Source: Deefgea tanakiae (GTDB lineage Bacteria; Pseudomonadota; Gammaproteobacteria; Burkholderiales; Chitinibacteraceae). Taken from it: a stretch of DNA of 64,000 bases. Both the position numbers and the translations under genes were made by a program. The notes under the pieces were generated by a model. The model saw nothing but the letters and a program-made list of their open reading frames with translations, did no database searches and was not told the origin of the DNA. The stretch lies in contig NZ_CP081150.1 in NCBI RefSeq assembly GCF_019665765.1, forward strand, positions 372,001 through 436,000. Reading direction: 5' to 3'. Positions 16,644 to 26,393 of the stretch are shown one piece after another. Within the stretch, counting starts at the first letter, position 1, and each line of letters starts with the position of its first letter.

Positions 16644-16982
16644 ATGAATGGGCTTGGTGCGGCAGCAGAGCAGCGTGCCGCCGACTTCATTGTGGCACAA
16701 GGCTTAAAGCTGATTACACGCAACTGGCGCTGTCGTTTTGGCGAAATTGATTTAATCGCTAAAGACGGTAAAACATTGATCTTTATCGAGGTTCGCTCTC
16801 GTAGCAGTCCCAATTTTGGCGGTGCTGCCAGTAGTATTCAGCGTAGTAAACAAGAAAAGTTAATCCGAACTGCGCAGCTGTATTTGCAAACACTTTCGCC
16901 ACTACCACCGTGTAGGTTTGATGCAATTTGTATTGATGGTGATGATTTGGTCTGGCTAAAAGATTGTATCCAAGCCAATTAG
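16644..16982 (+). CDS. yraN: YraN/UPF0102 family endonuclease-fold protein
   Basis: 112 residues. The family has a restriction-endonuclease-like core, seen here as G-x-x-A-E-Q-R-A-A-D-F near the N-terminus, R-N-W-R-C-R-F-G-E-I-D-L-I-A (catalytic Glu and Asp positions) and F-I-E-V-R-S-R. The exact substrate is not established in general. It starts 2 bp after the lpoA homologue and continues the conserved block. Confidence 0.92.
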   Translation: MNGLGAAAEQRAADFIVAQGLKLITRNWRCRFGEIDLIAKDGKTLIFIEVRSRSSPNFGGAASSIQRSKQEKLIRTAQLYLQTLSPLPPCRFDAICIDGDDLVWLKDCIQAN

Positions 16983-17046
16983 CCCCATATCAAGCTCACT
17001 TAGGCAATTAAATAGTACGTTTAACGCTCTCGAAAAAAAGGAATAA

Positions 17047-17639
<593 letters not shown>

Positions 17640-17640
<1 letters not shown>

Positions 17641-18221
17641 TGAAACGGACGCTGGTTTTGTCTGCACTCATGTTGAGCCTAGGTCTTTCGGCTTGCGTGC
17701 CTTTGGTGGTGGTTGGTGGTGTTGCGATTGGCGCTTGGATTGGTTCTGATCCACGTAAGACCGCGATGATTAAAGAGGACACCTCACTGGGTGCAAATAT
17801 CAGTGCCAAAATTATTGATGAGTGGAAGGAACTCGCCCATGTGAACGTGAATACGTTTAATGGCGTAGTGTTGCTGACGGGTGAATTGCCGAATGTCGAG
17901 GCGCAAAACAAAGCGGTCGTAATGGCCAAGAGTTTTCCACAAACTCGAAAAGTGTATAACGAGACGGTGGTCGCACCACCATCAAGTGCTGTTGATCGCA
18001 TGAATGACTCGCAAATTACGACGCGAGTGAAAAGTGCGGTGATGCTGCAAGTGAAAGACGGTGCCAGTGTCCATGTGCAAGTCATCACGGAACGGGGTGT
18101 TGTTTATCTATTGGGCGTCGCAACACCTGAAATCGCCAATCAAATCGCCACAGTGGCCGCTTCGACCTCAGGAGTGCTGCAAGTGGTGAAGTTGGTGGAT
18201 AGTAGCTTGGTTGGTCAGTAG
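17640..18221 (+). CDS. dolP: BON-domain outer-membrane lipoprotein DolP
   Basis: 193 residues with a lipoprotein signal (L-S-L-G-L-S-A-C-V-P, lipobox L-S-A-C) and two BON domains, each with the pattern K-I-I-D-E-W...V-N-V-N-T-F-N-G-V-V-L-L-T-G and S-A-V-M-L-Q...V-I-T-E-R-G-V-V-Y-L-L-G. DolP (YraP) binds anionic phospholipid and supports outer-membrane integrity and BAM function. The neighbours are those found in E. coli. It is the last gene of the block; the 86 bp before tesA hold no clear terminator. Confidence 0.9.
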
Positions 18222-18307
18222 GTCTTATTCAATTTTTAAAATTCCAAACCCTTGACGTGTGGGTATGTTAATGCGGGCTTAATTAAATAATGTCCACGTT
18301 AATATAC

Positions 18308-18958
18308 CTACTTAAATATCCATTTCTGTTGTTTTTGTAGATCGTTCAAAATGCCTTGCATAATCAGTGGCTGCGCCTTGGCTGTCGGGTGCAACTGATC
18401 GGCTTGGAACATCGTATTATTTTGAATCACCGGCGCCAATAAAAACGGCGTGAAACTTGTTTTGAATTGCTGAGTCAATGCAGGGTAGGTGGCGGCAAAG
18501 GCTTGGGTGAATTGCGGCCCGTAGTTGGGTGGCATTTGAATGCCGACTAAATGCACTTTGCTCCCCGCTGCTTGTGCAGTGCTGATGATGTTGGCCAGAT
18601 TGTCTTGCATCATTTTTGGTGGCAGGCCGCGCAAGCCATCGTTGGCACCCAAGGCGACAATGACCAGTTGCGCCGGATATTTTTGGCTAATAGCGGGAAA
18701 GCGTGAGCGACCACCCGCTGTGGTTTCACCGGATAGGCTGGCATTGACCACGCTGAATGCCTTGCCTTGGCGTTTCAGTTCGGCTTCAAGTAAAGCAGGC
18801 CATGCTTGCTCTGATTTGATACCGTAACCGGCTGACAAACTATCGCCAAAGACTAAAATAGTTTGTGGTTTAGCCGCAAGTACGCTGCCGCTTAGTACAC
18901 AGGCCGCGATCCCAAAGATCAATCTCATTAATTCTTGCCTGCGGATAACAGCTTTCAT
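18308..18958 (-). CDS. tesA: Arylesterase / acyl-CoA thioesterase I TesA (GDSL hydrolase)
   Basis: 216 residues of the SGNH/GDSL hydrolase family: block I I-L-V-F-G-D-S-L-S-A-G-Y (nucleophile Ser), block II G-E-T-T-A-G-G, block III A-L-G-A-N-D-G-L-R-G, and the catalytic D-Q-L-H-P-T-A near the end. It hydrolyses acyl thioesters and esters in the periplasm after export via the N-terminal signal. The ATG at 18958 has AGGAG 5 nt upstream, so I keep it although M at residue 11 would give a shorter signal peptide. It is divergent from ybbAP, as in E. coli. Confidence 0.92.
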   Translation of the reverse strand: MKAVIRRQELMRLIFGIAACVLSGSVLAAKPQTILVFGDSLSAGYGIKSEQAWPALLEAELKRQGKAFSVVNASLSGETTAGGRSRFPAISQKYPAQLVIVALGANDGLRGLPPKMMQDNLANIISTAQAAGSKVHLVGIQMPPNYGPQFTQAFAATYPALTQQFKTSFTPFLLAPVIQNNTMFQADQLHPTAKAQPLIMQGILNDLQKQQKWIFK

Positions 18959-19697
18959 GACGACTCCTGATTCAAATTACATTCAAAACACAAAGCCGAC
19001 TGAAAATAATATTCCGGCGATGATACGCGTGCAGCAGTTGCGAAAAACAGTGCAAACCAGTGATGCGGATCTGACCATTTTGCACGACATTAGTTTTAGT
19101 GTCGCCCAAGGTGCTAGTTTAGCGATTGTTGGCAGCTCTGGCTCGGGTAAATCCACGTTGCTGGCTTTGCTGGCTGGTTTGGATGTTGCGACTGCTGGCG
19201 AGGTTGAATTGGCGGGAACTCCGTTGGGTGCATTGACGGAGGACGGACGGGCGCTATTGCGCGGTAAAACGGCGGGCTTTGTTTTTCAATCGTTTCAATT
19301 ACTACCCGATTTAACAGCCTTAGAAAATGTGATGCTGCCGCTGGAATTGGCTGGGCACAAAAATCCAGAGCAAATTGCAAAACCGTGGCTAGAAAAAGTC
19401 GGGTTGGCCGCTCGTCTCAATCACACGCCGCGGCAGTTGTCGGGTGGCGAGCAGCAACGCGTGGCGCTGGCGCGCGCTTTTGCGCCGGGGCCGAAAATCT
19501 TGTTTGCCGATGAGCCAACGGGCAGTTTGGACTCGGCGACTGGCGAAATCATCGCTGATTTACTCTTTAAACTGAATCAAGAGGCCGGCACGACGCTGGT
19601 GCTGGTGACGCACGATGAAACTTTGGCGGCACGCTGCCAATGCCGTTTGCGCCTCGCAGCGGGCGCGATGATTGAATCTCAGGGCTTAGGTCTATGA
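18957..19697 (+). CDS. ybbA: ABC transporter ATP-binding protein YbbA
   Basis: A 246-residue LolD/MacB-type ATPase with Walker A G-S-S-G-S-G-K-S-T, Q-loop F-V-F-Q-S-F-Q-L, signature L-S-G-G-E-Q-Q-R-V-A and Walker B I-L-F-A-D-E-P-T. It partners the adjacent FtsX-like permease in a lipid- or membrane-handling ABC complex of unproven substrate. The ATG used overlaps the tesA ATG on the other strand. An internal ATG at 19020 (M-I-R-V-Q-Q-L) is an equally possible start. Its end overlaps ybbP by 4 bp. Confidence 0.9.
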   Translation: MTTPDSNYIQNTKPTENNIPAMIRVQQLRKTVQTSDADLTILHDISFSVAQGASLAIVGSSGSGKSTLLALLAGLDVATAGEVELAGTPLGALTEDGRALLRGKTAGFVFQSFQLLPDLTALENVMLPLELAGHKNPEQIAKPWLEKVGLAARLNHTPRQLSGGEQQRVALARAFAPGPKILFADEPTGSLDSATGEIIADLLFKLNQEAGTTLVLVTHDETLAARCQCRLRLAAGAMIESQGLGL

Positions 19698-22186
19698 ATC
19701 AGTCGTTTATGAATCAGTCATCTATGAATCAAGGCTTATGGCGCATCACGAATACGCTGTTTCGCCGCAGCCTCGCCGCGGGTGAATTTCGAACTTTGCT
19801 GCTGGCATTGACGATCGCAATTGCTGCGCTGGCCAGCGTTGGCTCGATTAGTGAACGCGTGCAGGGCTTGTTGCTGGGGCAAGCTAATCAATTATTGGCC
19901 GCTGATGTGGTATTGGTGTCTGATCACGCCATTCAACCCGAGTTAAAACAACTCGCGCAGCAACAAGGTTTGCAAGTGGCGACCACATCAACGTTCCCCT
20001 CAATGGCGAGTTTTGGTGAGCAAACGACACTGGCCTCAGTAAAAGCCATTAGCGATTTGCATCCACTGCGCGGTGATTTGTTACTGCAGGGCGATCAGCG
20101 CACCGCAGCGCCGAAGGCGGGGCAAGTATTTATCGATTCACGCCTGCAAGCGATGTTGGGTATTGCTGTGAACGATAGGCTGAATATTGGTCAGCTGCAA
20201 TTACAGGTGGTGGGTATCTTGCAACGAGAACCCGATGCCGGGTTTGATTTTTCGAGCTTGCAGCCACGGTTGATGATGAATCAAAGTGATTTGGCGGCCA
20301 GTGGTTTATTGGGTTTTGGCAGTCGGGTGAAATATCGATTGCTGTTGGCGGGCGAAGAAGAAAAACTCAATGCGTGGCGTGAACAAGTAACGCCACTACT
20401 GGAGCGCGGTCAGCAATTAGAAAATGTGCGCGAAGCGCGACCCGAGCTGAAAGACGCACTGGATCGTGCGAGTAGTTTCTTGCAAATGGCCGCTTTGCTC
20501 GCAGGCTGCTTGGCTGCGATTGCGATGATTTTGGCTGCCCGCCGCTTTGCGCTGCGTCATTATGACACGGTGGCTTTGCTGCGTACCTTTGGCGCATCGC
20601 GAGCCCAAGTGCGAACGATTTTGTTGGCGCAGTTGGTTTTAGTCGCATTGCTGGCTGCTTTGCTGGGTGGGGCGCTGGGTTGGGCGGCAGAAAGTGCTTT
20701 GCTCGCCGCAATCAAAAGCAGCTTGCCGCAGGCTTTACCCGCAGCAAGCATTTGGCCTTGGGCTTTGGCGTCGACCTTGGGTTTGCTGCTATTACTGGGT
20801 AGTGCAGGGCCGATCTTATTGTCTTTGGCCGATACGCCACCGCTGCGCGTGCTGCGCCGTGAAATTGAGCCGAGTGTCAAAGTCAGCGTCCAATGGGCGG
20901 TGACGGGCGGCCTGATGTTGGGCTTGTTGTATGTCATTGCGGGTGATTTGAAATTGGCTGCGATGGTTGGTGCTGGCGTATTGCTGGCTTTGCTACTGTC
21001 GGGCGGCTTGGGTTTGTTGATTTTACGTGGCCTGCAATCGGTATTACCTAGCGCGACCGCCAAAATCGCTTTGCGCCAATTGCAGCGACAGCGCGGTTTA
21101 GTGGTGGCGCAATTGGGCGCGTTGGCGCTGGGTTTGATGGGGATTGCGCTGCTCACCGTGGTGCAAAGTGATTTACTCAGTGCTTGGCAGCGGCAAGTGC
21201 CGGCCGATGCGCCGAATCATTTTGCGGTAAATATTCAGCCAGAACAAAAAGTATCGGTTGCCGAGCAATTTACTGAGCAAGGTTTGGCTGCGCCCAAACT
21301 ATTGCCGATGATTCGTGGTCGCTGGTTGTCGCTCAATGGTGTGGCGGTCAATCCAGAAAAATATACAGAGCCACGCGCGCAACGTTTGGCCGAGCGTGAG
21401 TTTAATTTGAGTATCGCCGATGAATCGAGCCAGCAAGCGGAATTGATTGCTGGGATTCCGATGCAAAGTGATCAGCCGGGTTGGTCGGTAGAAGTTGGTT
21501 TAGCTGAAACCTTGGGTATTAACTTGGGTGATCGACTGACATTCGATGTGGCGGGTATGCCCGTTACCGCGCCGGTAGTGAATTTGCGCAAAGTAGCGTG
21601 GGAGTCGTTCCGCGTGAACTTCTTCGTGATTGGCAGTGCGGCGATGATGAACGAGCAGCCTACGAGCTGGGTGAGTAGTTTTTATTTGCCAAACGATGCC
21701 GCCAAGGCGCAGTTTCTGGCGACATGGGTGAAAGCCATGCCCAATATCACCATCATCGATGTGGGCCAAGTGTTGGCTGAAGTACAACGAGTGATTACGC
21801 TGGCTAGTTCGGCGCTGCGTTTGGTGCTGGTGCTGTGCGTGTTAGCCGGCTTGACGGTATTGATTGCAGCACTTGACACCACCGAAGCGGAGCGGCGGCG
21901 CGAGGCGGCGATCATGCGAGCGCTCGGCGCAACGTCGCGGCGTTTGGCTTCGGTGTGGTGGGTAGAAAGCTTGCTAGTCGGTGCTGTGGCGGGGCTGATT
22001 GCAGGCCTGTGCGCGATGGCAACCGGCTGGTGGTTGGCTACGTATCTGCTCAAATTACCGATGGCGGTAAACTGGTTCTTGCCGCTGTATGCGTTGATTG
22101 CAGGCATGCTCTTGGCGGCGCTTACCGTGTGGCGGCGCTTGCGGGTTTTAGCCGCAACGACACCCTTAGTGTTGCTGAAGGATTAA
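19694..22186 (+). CDS. ybbP: FtsX-like ABC permease YbbP
   Basis: 830 residues with the long MacB/YbbP layout: TM1 after the N-terminus, a large periplasmic domain, TMs at about 258-430, a second TM after residue 460, another periplasmic domain and a final FtsX domain at about 700-825 (R-R-E-A-A-I-M-R-A-L-G-A-T). It forms the transporter with YbbA and is adjacent to tesA. The start region has three tandem near-identical M-N-Q-S units (ATGs at 19694, 19709 and 19724), so the exact start is ambiguous by up to ten residues. Confidence 0.9.
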   Translation: MNQSFMNQSSMNQGLWRITNTLFRRSLAAGEFRTLLLALTIAIAALASVGSISERVQGLLLGQANQLLAADVVLVSDHAIQPELKQLAQQQGLQVATTSTFPSMASFGEQTTLASVKAISDLHPLRGDLLLQGDQRTAAPKAGQVFIDSRLQAMLGIAVNDRLNIGQLQLQVVGILQREPDAGFDFSSLQPRLMMNQSDLAASGLLGFGSRVKYRLLLAGEEEKLNAWREQVTPLLERGQQLENVREARPELKDALDRASSFLQMAALLAGCLAAIAMILAARRFALRHYDTVALLRTFGASRAQVRTILLAQLVLVALLAALLGGALGWAAESALLAAIKSSLPQALPAASIWPWALASTLGLLLLLGSAGPILLSLADTPPLRVLRREIEPSVKVSVQWAVTGGLMLGLLYVIAGDLKLAAMVGAGVLLALLLSGGLGLLILRGLQSVLPSATAKIALRQLQRQRGLVVAQLGALALGLMGIALLTVVQSDLLSAWQRQVPADAPNHFAVNIQPEQKVSVAEQFTEQGLAAPKLLPMIRGRWLSLNGVAVNPEKYTEPRAQRLAEREFNLSIADESSQQAELIAGIPMQSDQPGWSVEVGLAETLGINLGDRLTFDVAGMPVTAPVVNLRKVAWESFRVNFFVIGSAAMMNEQPTSWVSSFYLPNDAAKAQFLATWVKAMPNITIIDVGQVLAEVQRVITLASSALRLVLVLCVLAGLTVLIAALDTTEAERRREAAIMRALGATSRRLASVWWVESLLVGAVAGLIAGLCAMATGWWLATYLLKLPMAVNWFLPLYALIAGMLLAALTVWRRLRVLAATTPLVLLKD

Positions 22187-22274
22187 ACCCATCGATAGTT
22201 TGCGCCAGCGCAAAACTGGCCGACTTTGACTGGTGCATGCTCCACTCTGACCCGTGTGCAGTGGAGTATGGCTA

Positions 22275-23192
22275 ATGTTAATCGTCGATCAAGGGCCAGT
22301 GGCTCGCTTGTGCCATCAGTATTTGGGTGGCACACCACAAGAAATAGAGAAAATCACCGGCTTTTATGCGGATGTATTTTTGGTAAGAGTCGGCAAACTC
22401 CGAGCTGTACTAAAATGCTATCGCATGCCAGGGCAAGCCCAGCTTGAGGCGGATGGGCTTAATTTCTTGCGGCAGTATAGTCACGGGGTTGTTGTTCCTG
22501 AAGTCATTGCGATGCATACCCCTGGTGATTTGGGTGAGGCTTTGATTTTGACGTATGTGGATGGTATTCCAGCCAGTCATGCGCTGGAGTCACCGGTATC
22601 GATTGATCGCTTTGCCGATGATTGCACTGATCTATTGCTCAATTGGCATTCAATTACTCGCCCGATGGGATTTAGTGATTTGGATGGTCGTGAATACAAT
22701 GACTTTGCGAGTAGTTATCGCACCTTTTTGGCCAACCGCGTTACATGGCTGCAAAGTAGTCTGGCCGCGCAGCGCTTAGGCTTACAGTTGCGGGAGCGAA
22801 TTATTGCTTTGGCGACACGATTTGATAGCCTGCCATTTGGCGCAGAAGCGCTTCCTACTTTAATTCACGACGATTGCCATGCGGCGAACTTCTTGGTTGA
22901 TCCCGATTCACATCGTTTGTGCGGCGTCATTGATCCGTGCCATGCGCGTTTTTCACACCGTGATCTGGATTTATTTCACCTGTCTGATGTGCGGCCTGAT
23001 TTTAAATTGCTGCAAACCTACCTAGCTAAAGCGCCGCAAGATGAAGGCTTGTCGACTCGTTTGGCTTTTTTCAGTTTGTTTGACGACATCAAGCACGCTG
23101 CTGCAACGCACTGGGATGATGAAGAGTGGCTGTGGCGGAAAATTGAAAAATTAGAAACCAAACTCGCACAAGCGCCCAAGGTGATTGCTTAA
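22275..23192 (+). CDS. APH-fold phosphotransferase family kinase
   Basis: 305 residues from the ATG at 22275, which has GGAG upstream; the longer frame reads through the intergenic region. Kinase features are A-V-L-K-C-Y (ATP-binding Lys), catalytic loop L-I-H-D-D-C-H-A-A-N-F-L-V-D and the D of V-I-D-P-C-H. This is the aminoglycoside phosphotransferase/choline kinase fold, often phosphorylating small metabolites. The substrate cannot be told from sequence. It is followed by a terminator and is probably a single gene. Confidence 0.75.
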   Translation: MLIVDQGPVARLCHQYLGGTPQEIEKITGFYADVFLVRVGKLRAVLKCYRMPGQAQLEADGLNFLRQYSHGVVVPEVIAMHTPGDLGEALILTYVDGIPASHALESPVSIDRFADDCTDLLLNWHSITRPMGFSDLDGREYNDFASSYRTFLANRVTWLQSSLAAQRLGLQLRERIIALATRFDSLPFGAEALPTLIHDDCHAANFLVDPDSHRLCGVIDPCHARFSHRDLDLFHLSDVRPDFKLLQTYLAKAPQDEGLSTRLAFFSLFDDIKHAAATHWDDEEWLWRKIEKLETKLAQAPKVIA

Positions 23193-23221
23193 TTCATAAT
23201 TGGGTTGCATAAGTCGCTTTG

Positions 23222-23255
23222 AAAAAAATCCCTCGCAATGCTGAGGGATTTTTTT
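23222..23255 (+). terminator. Intrinsic terminator after the APH-fold kinase
   Basis: AATCCCTC (23227-23234) pairs with GAGGGATT (23243-23250) around an 8-nt loop, followed by T to 23255. The A-run upstream makes it potentially bidirectional for recQ on the other strand. Confidence 0.85.
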
Positions 23256-23323
23256 GCCTTATGTTTTCATGTTTGAATGTGCTCAGGCTTAAACTTGGGG
23301 TGCAGTTTCACGCCTTGTTTGGC

Positions 23324-25108
23324 TTAGTTTTCATTGAGTACTTTTAAAAATGCATCGCCATATTTGTCCAGTTTGCGATCACCTACGCCGGATATTTTCG
23401 ATAATTCATAATGATCGCGCGGATGGTGGCGAATCATTTCTTTCAGCGTCGCATCACCAAATACCACGTAGGCTGGCACGTCTTGTTCGTCGGCTAATTC
23501 TTTGCGTAGTCGACGCAGTGCGTGCCACAGTGCCGCTTCTTGCGGATTACTAAAATCGCTGTCTTTATCTTTGTAATTGAATTTTTCAGTGCGTTCCCGC
23601 AAATAGAGCGGTGTTTCACCTTTCAGGTAGGGACGTGCCGCATCGGTGAGCTGCAATCCCCCATGGCCTTCTGGCGCGAGCTGCAAAGCACCGCGTACTA
23701 AGAGTTGGCGATAAATCGCCCGCCAACTTGATTCATCCACATCCTTGCCAATACCAAATGTCGTAATTTTATCGTGTAGATGTTCTTTGACTTTGGGCGT
23801 GAGCTTGCCGCGCAATACATCGACCAATTGCCCTACGCCAAAACGATTGCCGGTGCGAAATACACAAGACAGTGCCTTTTGCGCTGCTGCACTCATTTCA
23901 ACCAGTTTGGGTGGATTAAGGCAATTATCGCAATTGCCGCAGGGTGTGGTGGTTTCGCCAAAATAGGCCAGCAAGGTTTGTCGACGGCAATCTGTCGCTT
24001 CAACTAGGCCGAGCATTGCATCGAGTTTTTGTCGTTCAACGCGTTTTTGTTCGTCGCTGCTGCCGCCTTGCTCAATCATTTGCGCCAGCAACATCACATC
24101 GTTCAGGCCATAGGCCAGCCAAGTATTGGCAGGTAGACCATCACGGCCAGCGCGGCCAGTTTCTTGGTAGTAATTTTCAATGCTTTTTGGCATGTCTAAA
24201 TGCGCGACAAATCGCACGTCGGGCTTATTGATGCCCATGCCAAAGGCAATCGTTGCGACCATTACCACGCCTTCTTCACGGATAAAGGTCTGCTGGTTCT
24301 TGGCACGAACCTCGGCATCGAGTCCTGCGTGATAGGGCAGGGCGCGGATTTCTTTGGTACGCAGCCACGCGGCGGTGTCTTCGACTTTTTTGCGTGATAA
24401 GCAATACACAATGCCTGAGTCGCGTTCATGTTCGCGGCGGATAAAGGTCAGAAGTTGATCGCGGGCGGTTTTCTTTTCAACAATGCTGTAGCGTAAATTG
24501 GGGCGGTCAAAGCTGGAAATATATTTTTTTGCGCCGTCTAGCCGCAAACGCAAGATCATTTCTTCGCGCGTTGCGTGATCGGCGGTGGCGGTCAGTGCAA
24601 TACGCGGGACTTGTGGGAAATCATCCGCTAGCACCGACAAGGCGAGATATTCAGGGCGGAAATCATGACCCCATTGCGATACACAGTGCGCTTCATCGAT
24701 TGCAAATAATGCAATGTGCGCTTGGCGCAGTAGTGATTGAAAGCGAATCGTCGTTAGTCGTTCGGGGGCGACATAGAGTAATTTGAGTTCACCTGCGACA
24801 AAGGCGCGTTCAACTTCCCGCGCTTCACTGGCATCGAGCGTGGAATTCAAAAAAGCGGCGGCAATACCGAGCTCAAGCAATGCTTCGACTTGATCTTGCA
24901 TTAGCGCAATCAAAGGCGAGACAACGACACCGCAACCAGCCCGAACTAACGCAGGGATTTGGTAACACAGAGATTTACCGCCACCGGTTGGCATTAAAAC
25001 CAGCGCATCGCCGCCAGCGCAAAGATGGTCGACCACATCCCCTTGTTGCCCACGAAACGCGTGGTAACCAAAAGTGTGTTCAAGGATATGGAGTGGGGTA
25101 TTGGGCAT
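23324..25108 (-). CDS. recQ: ATP-dependent DNA helicase RecQ
   Basis: 594 residues with the complete RecQ set: Walker [36 protein letters not shown], zinc-binding cysteines in the RQC region (C-R-R-Q-T-L and C-G-N-C-D-N-C) and a C-terminal HRDC domain ([21 protein letters not shown]). It unwinds DNA 3'-5' in recombination and fork repair. Length is typical. It is the last backbone gene before island 2. Confidence 0.96.
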   Translation of the reverse strand: MPNTPLHILEHTFGYHAFRGQQGDVVDHLCAGGDALVLMPTGGGKSLCYQIPALVRAGCGVVVSPLIALMQDQVEALLELGIAAAFLNSTLDASEAREVERAFVAGELKLLYVAPERLTTIRFQSLLRQAHIALFAIDEAHCVSQWGHDFRPEYLALSVLADDFPQVPRIALTATADHATREEMILRLRLDGAKKYISSFDRPNLRYSIVEKKTARDQLLTFIRREHERDSGIVYCLSRKKVEDTAAWLRTKEIRALPYHAGLDAEVRAKNQQTFIREEGVVMVATIAFGMGINKPDVRFVAHLDMPKSIENYYQETGRAGRDGLPANTWLAYGLNDVMLLAQMIEQGGSSDEQKRVERQKLDAMLGLVEATDCRRQTLLAYFGETTTPCGNCDNCLNPPKLVEMSAAAQKALSCVFRTGNRFGVGQLVDVLRGKLTPKVKEHLHDKITTFGIGKDVDESSWRAIYRQLLVRGALQLAPEGHGGLQLTDAARPYLKGETPLYLRERTEKFNYKDKDSDFSNPQEAALWHALRRLRKELADEQDVPAYVVFGDATLKEMIRHHPRDHYELSKISGVGDRKLDKYGDAFLKVLNEN

Positions 25109-25190
25109 CAGGGAAGTAATTGTACTCTGTTAAGAGAAAAAATCCCGCGCATCGTTGTTCTGCTTTGCCGTGTGATATGGACAGACGTAA

Positions 25191-25218
25191 AAAAGCCCTG
25201 ACGCATCAGGGCTTTTTT
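25191..25218. terminator. Bidirectional terminator between tRNA-Ser and recQ
   Basis: GCCCTGA (25195-25201) and TCAGGGC (25206-25212) form a 7-bp stem with a 4-nt loop, with A-run before and T-run after. It punctuates the left tRNA-Ser copy on the minus strand. Confidence 0.85.
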
Positions 25219-25227
25219 ACTTAATCT

Positions 25228-25317
25228 TGGCGGAAGCGCAGAGATTCGAACTCTGGGAGGACTCACATCCTCGACGGTTTTCAAGACCGCTGCCTTAAAC
25301 CACTCAGCCACGCTTCC
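25228..25317 (-). tRNA. tRNA-Ser (anticodon TGA), left copy
   Basis: A 90-nt class II tRNA: acceptor GGAAGCG pairs with CGCTTCC, anticodon loop CTTGAAA (TGA), long variable arm, encoded CCA. It is identical to 41150-41239. The upstream region on the minus strand has only a weak TATTTT -10-like element, so it may depend on island sequence for expression. Confidence 0.95.
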
Positions 25318-25436
25318 GTACTTGATAAAATACCGCAACCAATGCTGAAATTGTGATTCAATTCAAGGGTTTAGGTTTTTTTACTTTTCTTAATTCCTGC
25401 AAGTTCTAAAAGTTGTTTTTAAATAACTCTCAGCGC

Positions 25437-25479
25437 TGTGTAGCAATCGAGGTGCGTATTGTGTAGCAGTTGTGTAGCA
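25437..25479. repeat. Left-end TGTGTAGCA repeats, probable integrase arm sites
   Basis: Three exact TGTGTAGCA copies at 25437-25445, 25460-25468 and 25471-25479. Related copies occur at 41044-41076 near the other end. The rest of 25318-25566 holds nothing else I can identify. Confidence 0.65.
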
Positions 25480-25566
25480 CTGTCAACAGAAAAGTTAATG
25501 TAGGTTGTTAGTCACGATTGCGGCCTCCGCTTCTAAGCAAAAGACCGTAGCTGAAAAGCAGCCATT

Positions 25567-26313
25567 TTACGATTGGTTAAGGTAGGCAGAAATAGCCTTA
25601 TTTACATTATGTGGTTTGACTAATTCCGTAGCTAACCGCCGAGCTGCGGTGAGTTGTTTGGGGGAAAGTTTTTGTGCAATAGCATTTTTGTTTTCGTCAT
25701 TTGTGAGCTCAATGTCATTTCCTTTGCTTTTGAATATCATGTCACTTGCACTTAGAAGCGCATAGGAAATTTCAAAATTCTTTGGTACGCCGTCACCAGT
25801 ATCATAGAGGCTTGATAGCGATAATAGGCACCACGGATCCCCTAGTTCCGCACCTTTGAGATTCCAGCTGGCTGCTTTAGAGTAATTGATTGGAACTCCA
25901 GAACCCATTATGTAAAGCTTACCGAGGCTGTTCATTGCATTGGTATTACCCTGCTCAGCTGCTTTAATATACAAACGTCGAGCTTCGCTAACATTCTTTC
26001 GAACGCCATTACCATATTCATATAATTGGCCAAGTTCATATGTTGCTTCGACAAGCCCTTTACTTGCTGCTTTGCTTAACCATTTAAGCGCAAGACTGTA
26101 GTCTGTTTGTACTGCCTTATAATTATACCCAGCGTACATCTTTCCAAGTTCTAGTTGGGCCTTTGGATTGCCTTGATCAGCCGCCGTAGAAAATTCACTA
26201 AAGGCTGCACGATAATTTTTGGCATTATATGCCGCGATACCTTCATCGTATCCTGCGCTAGCTGGCGTTGAGATTAGGCCTGAAAGGAGTAGAGTAAATA
26301 GTTTGCGTTTCAT
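25567..26313 (-). CDS. Secreted Sel1-like repeat protein
   Basis: 248 residues: a signal peptide (M-K-R-K-L-F-T-L-L-L-S-G, cleavage after P-A-S-A) and then about five Sel1-like repeats with the A-x-x-x-L-G-x-x-Y-x-x-G-x-G-V spacing, for example Y-E-L-G-Q-L-Y-E-Y-G-N-G-V. Sel1 repeats form alpha solenoids that bind other proteins, here in the periplasm. The C-terminal 60 residues match the end of the second Sel1 protein at 27614 (L-S-P-K-Q-L-T-A-A-R-R-L), so the two are paralogues. Confidence 0.75.
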   Translation of the reverse strand: MKRKLFTLLLSGLISTPASAGYDEGIAAYNAKNYRAAFSEFSTAADQGNPKAQLELGKMYAGYNYKAVQTDYSLALKWLSKAASKGLVEATYELGQLYEYGNGVRKNVSEARRLYIKAAEQGNTNAMNSLGKLYIMGSGVPINYSKAASWNLKGAELGDPWCLLSLSSLYDTGDGVPKNFEISYALLSASDMIFKSKGNDIELTNDENKNAIAQKLSPKQLTAARRLATELVKPHNVNKAISAYLNQS

Positions 26314-26393
26314 TTTTATCCGTTCTATTTTAACTTATTAATTGGCTTTTTAAATTGTTAGGTTTTTTGGTAGTAACTGTTTTACCTTGGTGT

